Origin: Lathyrus oleraceus
Lineage: Eukaryota; Streptophyta; Magnoliopsida; Fabales; Fabaceae
Assembly: GCF_024323335.1 (NCBI RefSeq)
Contig: NC_066584.1
Span: 240,711,994-240,775,993 of the forward strand
DNA length: 64,000 bases
Direction of reading: 5' to 3'
A program made the position numbers and the translations under genes. The notes beneath the pieces were generated by a model. It worked only from the letters and a program-made list of their open reading frames with translations. It was not told the DNA's origin and made no database searches. This document shows, one piece after another, positions 58,497 through 64,000 of this stretch; position 1 is the first letter of the stretch, and each line of letters starts with the position of its first letter.

Positions 58497-58939
58497 ATTT
58501 TTGGCTAAAACACTTTGATCCCCATAACAGAGTTCATAGCAGCGGAATCACACATCTAGCAGGACATAGACCTAGCTAATACACTCAGAGTGGCAGCACA
58601 CTCACACATATGGAAGTTAAGTAAAACTTCACATAACAGCACCCATACAGAAGTTAAATAAAAACTTCAACACACATCAGCTGCAGGGGAGGGAAGTTAA
58701 ATAAAAACTCCACACATAAAACAACATACAAACAGAAGTTAAGCAAAACTTCATCACACATCAGCTGCAGGAGGAAAAGTAGAGTCTGTCATGGATATCT
58801 GTTTAAGAAACACGAAACTCTGTTGTCCTGGGGAATCACCTGTTACTCCCCCTTTTTGTCAAAAATGTTGCCAAAGCAACACTTTAATTTACAAGCCAAC
58901 ACCATAAACAGAAAAAATGACAGAATTACAGACAATGAT
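58497..58939 (-). other. Sirevirus 3' UTR
   Basis: Non-coding. Several short repeats of a GAAGTTAAGTAAAACTTCA-type sequence lie between 58610 and 58760, some forming small inverted repeats. No gene. Confidence 0.6.
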
Positions 58940-60733
58940 TTATTCCTCAGCCTCATCATCAGCCTCCTCTTCAGACCTGGCCTCCTCCTCATCCTCAGAG
59001 CTTTGCCCAGCAGCTTCATCCGTATCCTCAGCAAACGTCTCCAATTGAAAGATCAGCTTTTCCAAGGCATGCTTCCTAGCCTCCAGTTCTTTGCACGTCT
59101 CTCTGAGCACTGCAATGACAGCAACTTTACCTGGTTGGTGGCCAGCTTTGGATGCTTCTTCCGTTGTCATGACAATGTCAGGAACATGCTTGCCCTGGAA
59201 CAGTTTGTAGCTGAAGGCCAGTGGACTCTCTCTTCTTTTCACAAAGTCATTGTCTGTCAGGATGTGTGGGAACTGATTCAGCACAATACCACATATGAGA
59301 GACGGAAAGGCTATAGGTCCCTTCACACTGAAACTCCCAGCATGTTTCATGGTCTGATCAAAGATGTAGGTGCCATAGTCCACTTTTGCCTTGGTTCCAA
59401 TAGCATAGATGAACTTTCCCAACATCACAGACACAGTTGACTTGTGATTTGTGGGTACCCAGTTGGCTGCTCCAACTTTATGTAACATGGCATACTTCAC
59501 ACTGAGTTGGCTGGCCATCAGCTTCCCTTTGAGAGGCCATTTCCGGACTTGGTTTGCTGTGATGACTTGACATATTCTGTTGTCAGTCACTTCAAGCTCT
59601 GGTTGCTCTTCATCTGCTCTTCCCAAGTACAGATTGATTACTGAGGGGGAAAAGGTCACACACTTGCCACGCATATAGACCTTTCTAAATTCTCTGGACT
59701 TTCCATCAGCACACTCCTCAGACAGATTGACAATGAACTCCTTCACCAAGGTCTCATAGCACTTGGGGAGTTGAGTCACAGTTCTCATCAGCCCTGCCTC
59801 TTTAATGAGGTCCACAATCTCCTTGCACTCCAAGGCGTTCTGAGCCAGTTCCCTCTCCAAGGCCAGCCTCTTGTGGTAGACATAGTTCCACCTGTTCACA
59901 CTAGAGGCAAAGTGGAAGGACACATTGTCTATAGGTACCTCTGGAACACTAGCAGCCAACTTGCTAGAGGTTGGCTTCTTCCTGGACATGGATGTTGTGA
60001 CATCACAGGGAACATCCGAGTCAGACTCCACCACAACAACCTTGGTCTTCAGTTTCTTGGGCACCTCTTTGCTCCAAGATTTTGCAGGTCCATGCCCTTT
60101 TCTTTTGCGTGCACTCTCTGTCACTGTTTGCTTGGGAGAGGTTGTCTCATCAACCTCCTTGGTTGGGGACTTCTGCACCACAGTCTTTTTCTCCCTCCTA
60201 GTCCTAGCCCTCTTGGCTATGCTAGGGACAACTGAAGCCAAAAGTTCATTATCAGAGACCTCTTCCAGGTTAACTGTTTCAACTCTAGGGTTGTCATCAA
60301 CACCTTGAGTGACATTGACCTTCTCACCTCTCACTTTGCCTGAGGGTTTGTCAATCTTTGATCCCTCATGAGCCTCAGGTTGCTCAACATTGTCAGAGAC
60401 ATTCTTTCTTACCACTACAACGTTATCTTGACATGCAACAATATCAGGTATGATAGTGTTCAAGGGAACAGAAACCCCAGGAACATTCCGATTACCAGAT
60501 AGTATCTGAGTGACAATAGTTGCAATGGAGTTATGCACATACCTCGAGCCTTCCCTTGTTTGTTCATCAAGAGCTATTTCAGATGAGAATCCGGAGACCG
60601 TTTCCTTAGGTCTTCTTGCATGGGACGAAGTTGCAGCGTCAGCAACAGGATCCTCCCGGGTAGGGTTGCAAGACTCAGTGCTGAGGGAATCAGACATGGT
60701 CGTGTAGGTGGTTGAGTCGGATTTGTGTGACAT
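58940..60733 (-). CDS. Sirevirus env-position ORF
   Basis: The frame is 641 codons; the likely start is the ATG at 60731-60733 (MSHKSDSTT), giving 597 codons. The N-terminal half is low-complexity with two basic clusters (KRARTRREKK; RKRKGHGPAK...PKKLKTK) that look like nuclear signals. The C-terminal half holds a domain of the same general type as other plant retrotransposon accessory proteins (LVKEFIVNLSE, VYMRGKCVTFSPSVINLYLG), followed by a helix and an acidic tail. No signal peptide or membrane span is seen, so an envelope function is not supported by sequence. It is fully open, unlike pol. The function is unknown. Confidence 0.8.
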   Translation of the reverse strand: MSHKSDSTTYTTMSDSLSTESCNPTREDPVADAATSSHARRPKETVSGFSSEIALDEQTREGSRYVHNSIATIVTQILSGNRNVPGVSVPLNTIIPDIVACQDNVVVVRKNVSDNVEQPEAHEGSKIDKPSGKVRGEKVNVTQGVDDNPRVETVNLEEVSDNELLASVVPSIAKRARTRREKKTVVQKSPTKEVDETTSPKQTVTESARKRKGHGPAKSWSKEVPKKLKTKVVVVESDSDVPCDVTTSMSRKKPTSSKLAASVPEVPIDNVSFHFASSVNRWNYVYHKRLALERELAQNALECKEIVDLIKEAGLMRTVTQLPKCYETLVKEFIVNLSEECADGKSREFRKVYMRGKCVTFSPSVINLYLGRADEEQPELEVTDNRICQVITANQVRKWPLKGKLMASQLSVKYAMLHKVGAANWVPTNHKSTVSVMLGKFIYAIGTKAKVDYGTYIFDQTMKHAGSFSVKGPIAFPSLICGIVLNQFPHILTDNDFVKRRESPLAFSYKLFQGKHVPDIVMTTEEASKAGHQPGKVAVIAVLRETCKELEARKHALEKLIFQLETFAEDTDEAAGQSSEDEEEARSEEEADDEAEE

Positions 60734-60922
60734 GATTAACGTCTCGGAGGAGAGTTGAATCGTTTCTTTGGAAGAAGGTTTGCACGAATGAGAGTTGAAG
60801 CGACGGAATGTGAAACGCTTGACGCAAGAGTGAGGTCTATTAGTTTTTGACCACTCAGAGCACACTATTTGTTGTTTAATAATTTGACTTACTAAACAGT
60901 AGCTAACTAACTTCAGTAGTTG
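60734..60922 (-). other. Spacer between Sirevirus pol remnant and env-position ORF
   Basis: 189 bp. The upstream 44 codons of the frame at 60734-60865 are open but lack an ATG in a clear context. No promoter is recognised. Confidence 0.4.
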
Positions 60923-63424
60923 CTATAAATTATCAGACGTACACATTCCCTCTTTGCCCTTACTAATGTCGTACGATGTCATGACATTCTGGGTGACATT
61001 GTACTCCGTCTGCGTCTGGTTCCTCCATACCGTGGTTGACCACCTGCTACCAGAAGTTAGGTATTTAGTTTCTGCAGACGACAATAATACACACATCTGT
61101 TTATCCTTTATTGTCATATCAATTGTATGATGACCAATAGGTGCCAAAGACTCATGACTTTCAATCAGACATTTTTCACAGTCTGTCCTTTTATCTGAGG
61201 ACAGATATGGGCCTTCTCTCATAGTTCCCTTGGAAATGTTCTTCTTCATTCCTTTTACATGAAGTTGATCAAGTCTTTCATGTCCCAGCTTCCCTTTCTG
61301 ATCTCCCTTGGCTAAGGTGCACTTGGGGAAGTAGAGTGAGTCGTTAGATTTCCATAGATAGCAGTTATCTTTGGATCTGGCTCCTCTCATCACTTCCTGA
61401 TTGCAACCATTCAACACCACACATCCTTCCTTAGTAAATTCCGCCTTACATCCCTGGTCACATAGCTGGCTTATGCTTATGAGGTTTACAATCAGTCCTT
61501 TTACTAACAATACATCCCTCAGTTTTGGAGCTTCAGGACAGTCCAGCTTACCAACACCCTTGACTTCTCCTTTAGTTCCATCACCAAATGTCACAAACTT
61601 GGTGGTAGGAGGTTGTAGATTCACCACTAGGTTGCTTATCCCAGTCATATGCCTTGAGCAGCCACTATCAAGATACCAGTCTTGTTTGATAGGTGCCCTT
61701 GGAGATGTGTGAGCAAGGTTAGCAACACATAGTTGATTCTCAGGAGAGGGGTGAAGCTTAGATGCCTGCTGCTTAGGATTGACCTGAGGTGTCTGCTTAG
61801 CCGCCCAAGATTGTTTCTTAATGGGGACATTGTGCTTAGACACCTTCTTCTTAGGCCTACCTTGCGAGGTCTGGTTTGGGTAACCATGCAGCCTATAGCA
61901 GAAGGGTTTTATGTGACCGAATCTACCACAGTAATGGCATCTCCATCTCTGAAATTTCTTCTTCTGATGTTTGCTCATTCTGGTTCTCTGATGTTGATAC
62001 ATTGGATGTGACTTCCGCTTGAATTTCTGAACTCCAGCCTTAGACTTTTTGAGTTCAGATGAAGAGTTCTTAGTGAAACCTAAATCAGATATGGTTCCTG
62101 ACTTCTGTCCCACTTTTAGAGTCTCTTCCAAGGTGTCAGATCCTTTACTCAACATTCTGATGGATTTGGTCATTTGATTCAGCTTGGAGGTCAGCAGGGT
62201 TATCTCACCATTTAAACCCTCTATGACTTTCAGCTGCTCCTGTTTCTCAGATTCTAGCTCTTTGATGAGTTTCTTCTGCTTTTCTCCTTGAATACATACT
62301 TCTGCACTTTTAACACATAGTTCTTTATATGAGGCAGCAAGTTCATCCAAGTTGAGCTCATCTCCGCTTGAGTCATCCTCTGAACCACAGGCACTGGTCA
62401 GAGCTGTGACATGTTTAGCCGATTCTCCTTCAGATTCACTCTCCGTGTCTTCCTCTGACCAGGTGGCAGATAGCCCTTTCCTTTGCATCTTGAGAAAGGT
62501 AGGGCATTCAGCCTGAATATGACCATATCCTTCACATCCATGGCACTGGATTCCCTTGCCTTGTTTGAACTTTTCTTCAGAAGTTGATCTTTTCCTTATG
62601 TCAGACGGGATGTTCTTGATATTAGGTCTACCCTGTTGGTCAACCTTCTTTATGAACTTGTTGAACTGTCTTCCAAGCAAGGCTATGGCTTCAGAGATGC
62701 TTCCATTTCCTCCACTGTTTCCTTCATCTGACTTCTCTTCAGTGTTAGATACAAATGCTATGCTTTTGTTCTTCCTGTCAGCATCCTCACATAAGCCCAT
62801 TTCAAAGGTTTGGAGGGAACCAATGAGCTCATCTACCTTCATCTTGCAGATATCTTGAGCCTCTTCTATGGCTGTGACCTTCATAGCAAATCTCTTAGGC
62901 AAGGACCTGAGAATCTTTCTTACAAGTTTCTCTTCAGCCATTTTCTCACCTAGTCCACCAGAGGTGTTTGCAATTTCAAGAATATTCATGTGAAAGTCAT
63001 GAATAGTCTCATCCTCTTTCATCCTCAGATTTTCAAACTTGGTGGTCAGCATCTGAAGTTTGGACATCTTCACCTTGAAAGTACCTTCATGAGTTACCTT
63101 GAGGGTATCCCAAACTTCCTTAGCTAGTTCATAGTGGTGTACCAGCCTGAAGATGTTCTTACTGATTCCATTGAACAATGCATTCAAGGCCTTGGAATTT
63201 CCAAGAGCTAATGCCTCTTGCTCCTTGTCCCACTCTTCTTCAGGAATCTGCACACTGACTCCATCTTCACCTGTCTTCGTTGGATGTTCCCATCCTCTGT
63301 TGACAGCTCTCCAGACTTTGCTATCTAGAGACCTTAAGAAGGCTATCATACGAGGCTTCCAGTCATCATAATTAGAGCCATCCAACATGGGTGGTCTATT
63401 TGAGTGTCCTATATCCTTGTCCAT
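60923..63424 (-). CDS. Sirevirus gag-protease with internal pol deletion
   Basis: One open frame from the ATG at 63422-63424 (MDKDIGHSNRPPMLDG) to 60923. In order: gag (VWRAVNRGW, LVHHYELAKEVWDTLK), two CCHC zinc knuckles (CHGCEGYGHIQAEC, CHYCGRFGHIKPFC), a coiled coil between them, protease (WYLDSGCSRHMTG), then the integrase pre-domain (GHERLDQLHVKGMKKN). Near 61162 the sequence jumps to the RNase H end (SSAETKYL...YNVTQNVMTSY), skipping the integrase and RT, and a further deletion follows before the stop. The frame nevertheless stays open. It could make Gag and protease but not copy itself. Confidence 0.88.
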   Translation of the reverse strand: MDKDIGHSNRPPMLDGSNYDDWKPRMIAFLRSLDSKVWRAVNRGWEHPTKTGEDGVSVQIPEEEWDKEQEALALGNSKALNALFNGISKNIFRLVHHYELAKEVWDTLKVTHEGTFKVKMSKLQMLTTKFENLRMKEDETIHDFHMNILEIANTSGGLGEKMAEEKLVRKILRSLPKRFAMKVTAIEEAQDICKMKVDELIGSLQTFEMGLCEDADRKNKSIAFVSNTEEKSDEGNSGGNGSISEAIALLGRQFNKFIKKVDQQGRPNIKNIPSDIRKRSTSEEKFKQGKGIQCHGCEGYGHIQAECPTFLKMQRKGLSATWSEEDTESESEGESAKHVTALTSACGSEDDSSGDELNLDELAASYKELCVKSAEVCIQGEKQKKLIKELESEKQEQLKVIEGLNGEITLLTSKLNQMTKSIRMLSKGSDTLEETLKVGQKSGTISDLGFTKNSSSELKKSKAGVQKFKRKSHPMYQHQRTRMSKHQKKKFQRWRCHYCGRFGHIKPFCYRLHGYPNQTSQGRPKKKVSKHNVPIKKQSWAAKQTPQVNPKQQASKLHPSPENQLCVANLAHTSPRAPIKQDWYLDSGCSRHMTGISNLVVNLQPPTTKFVTFGDGTKGEVKGVGKLDCPEAPKLRDVLLVKGLIVNLISISQLCDQGCKAEFTKEGCVVLNGCNQEVMRGARSKDNCYLWKSNDSLYFPKCTLAKGDQKGKLGHERLDQLHVKGMKKNISKGTMREGPYLSSDKRTDCEKCLIESHESLAPIGHHTIDMTIKDKQMCVLLSSAETKYLTSGSRWSTTVWRNQTQTEYNVTQNVMTSYDISKGKEGMCTSDNL

Positions 63425-63480
63425 GGTACTAGAAAGCAACTTCCCTAGATCTCACCCAGAAATACACAGGCAGGGTGCCT

Positions 63481-63492
63481 GCTCTGATGCCA
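63481..63492 (-). other. Sirevirus primer binding site
   Basis: Minus-strand TGGCATCAGAGC, two bases after the LTR end; initiator tRNA-Met type. Confidence 0.8.
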
Positions 63493-63494
63493 AT

Positions 63495-64000
63495 TGAAAT
63501 TCTAGTTATCAGACTTTAGATGTCACACGGGTTGTTATGACATCCAATTCTGCACACACAAGAATTATGCAGAACTTAACAGTAAGTGCAGTAAATAACA
63601 TAAGTAATTGTTTACCCAGTTCAGTCCAACATGACCTACATCTGGGGGCTACCAAGCCAGGGAGGAAATCCACTATCAGTAGTATTAATTCAAAGCTAAA
63701 CTCACCCGTTTACAACTTGTCACTTAATCCCTACCCAATGAAATTTCAATCTTACTCTAAGATCAGAGTTCCTACTCACTCCCCCTCAATCACCTCGGTG
63801 ATTACTACCTTTAATCAATATTAAAGACAACTTTGAAGTCACACTTCAAACAACTCTTGATTGTGCTTAACAGCTTTAATCAAGATACACAACACTCACG
63901 CTTAAAAGCTTTGAGCGACACAACACTTACAACTCAATGAACACCCTATGCCACAACAATCATCTACTTGATAATAGCTTGGCTTACAAGATATGTCTAA
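63495..64000 (-). repeat. Sirevirus 5' LTR, incomplete
   Basis: It begins TGAAATTCTAG as 57007 does and follows it to the window end with about seven single-base differences. Confidence 0.9.

Larger units (their letters stand above)
57007..64000 (-). mobile_element. Sirevirus-type Ty1/copia element lacking integrase and RT (right end beyond window)
   Basis: A minus-strand element: 5' LTR (63495 onward, cut by the window), PBS, gag-protease, env-position ORF, PPT, 3' LTR (57007-58479). ACCAA at 57002-57006 would be the left duplication; the right side is not in view. The LTRs differ by about seven substitutions over the 506 bp comparable, so the copy is young, yet the internal region lacks integrase and RT. 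Confidence 0.88.

Noticed and set aside
58823..59440. 205-codon plus-strand ORF opposite the Sirevirus accessory ORF
   Set aside because: Shadow frame of a long minus-strand ORF with better composition.

Overview
The window is nuclear DNA of a flowering plant, almost certainly a legume of the pea/vetch group. It is AT-rich and packed with nested LTR retrotransposons of types known to dominate those genomes: Athila-lineage elements resembling pea Cyclops, very long Ogre/Tat elements, a Sirevirus and other Ty1/copia elements. The only host gene I can support is a complete eight-exon gene at 46698-49324 for the plastid anthranilate synthase beta subunit (276 codons). Everything else is transposon, transposon debris or short spacers. 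The lineage assignment rests on protein and motif recognition, not on a database search.

Layout. (1) 1-23413: an old, stop-riddled Athila-type element on the + strand: pol relic, two accessory ORF relics and a 3' LTR at 21928-23413. It carries two insertions: a solo LTR at 599-2039 (5-bp duplication GAATC) and a very young, coding-complete Athila element on the - strand at 6478-19855 (duplication TTGAC). The young element has gag-pro, pol and two paralogous accessory ORFs, called ORF3 and ORF4 here. (2) 23414-32310: a decayed Ogre on the - strand (ORF1, gag, protease, RNase H, integrase; reverse transcriptase lost), with the last 1.1 kb of its 5' LTR. (3) 32311-38910: a second, opposite-facing Ogre piece made of a 3' UTR with tandem repeats, a PPT, a full 4.7-kb LTR and a PBS. 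(4) 38911-41638: a Tat-type LTR piece and a 3' UTR with two tandem arrays. (5) 41639-45260: relics of another Athila element (LTR, PBS, gag) and a copia element. (6) 45260-49930: the host gene and its spacers. (7) 49932-52701: a decayed copia element (+). (8) 52702-55962: the 3' half of a better-preserved copia element (-). (9) 55963-57006: a Tat LTR fragment. (10) 57007 to the end: a Sirevirus element (-) with gag-protease and an env-position ORF but no integrase or reverse transcriptase.

The most interesting signals are in the Athila elements. Their LTRs carry a cluster of short GC-rich inverted repeats about 100-150 bp upstream of the TATA box. The palindrome is kept while its sequence differs between families, including paired changes. 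The young element has a second copy of this promoter layout inside its body, just upstream of ORF4, with almost the same unit spacing and TATA distance. ORF3 instead sits just behind a 3' splice-site-like sequence in both the old and the young element, and a structured non-coding block follows pol in both. Together these suggest that the two duplicated accessory proteins are expressed by different routes: splicing for ORF3 and an internal promoter for ORF4. All of this comes from reading the sequence by eye; no alignments or searches were run.
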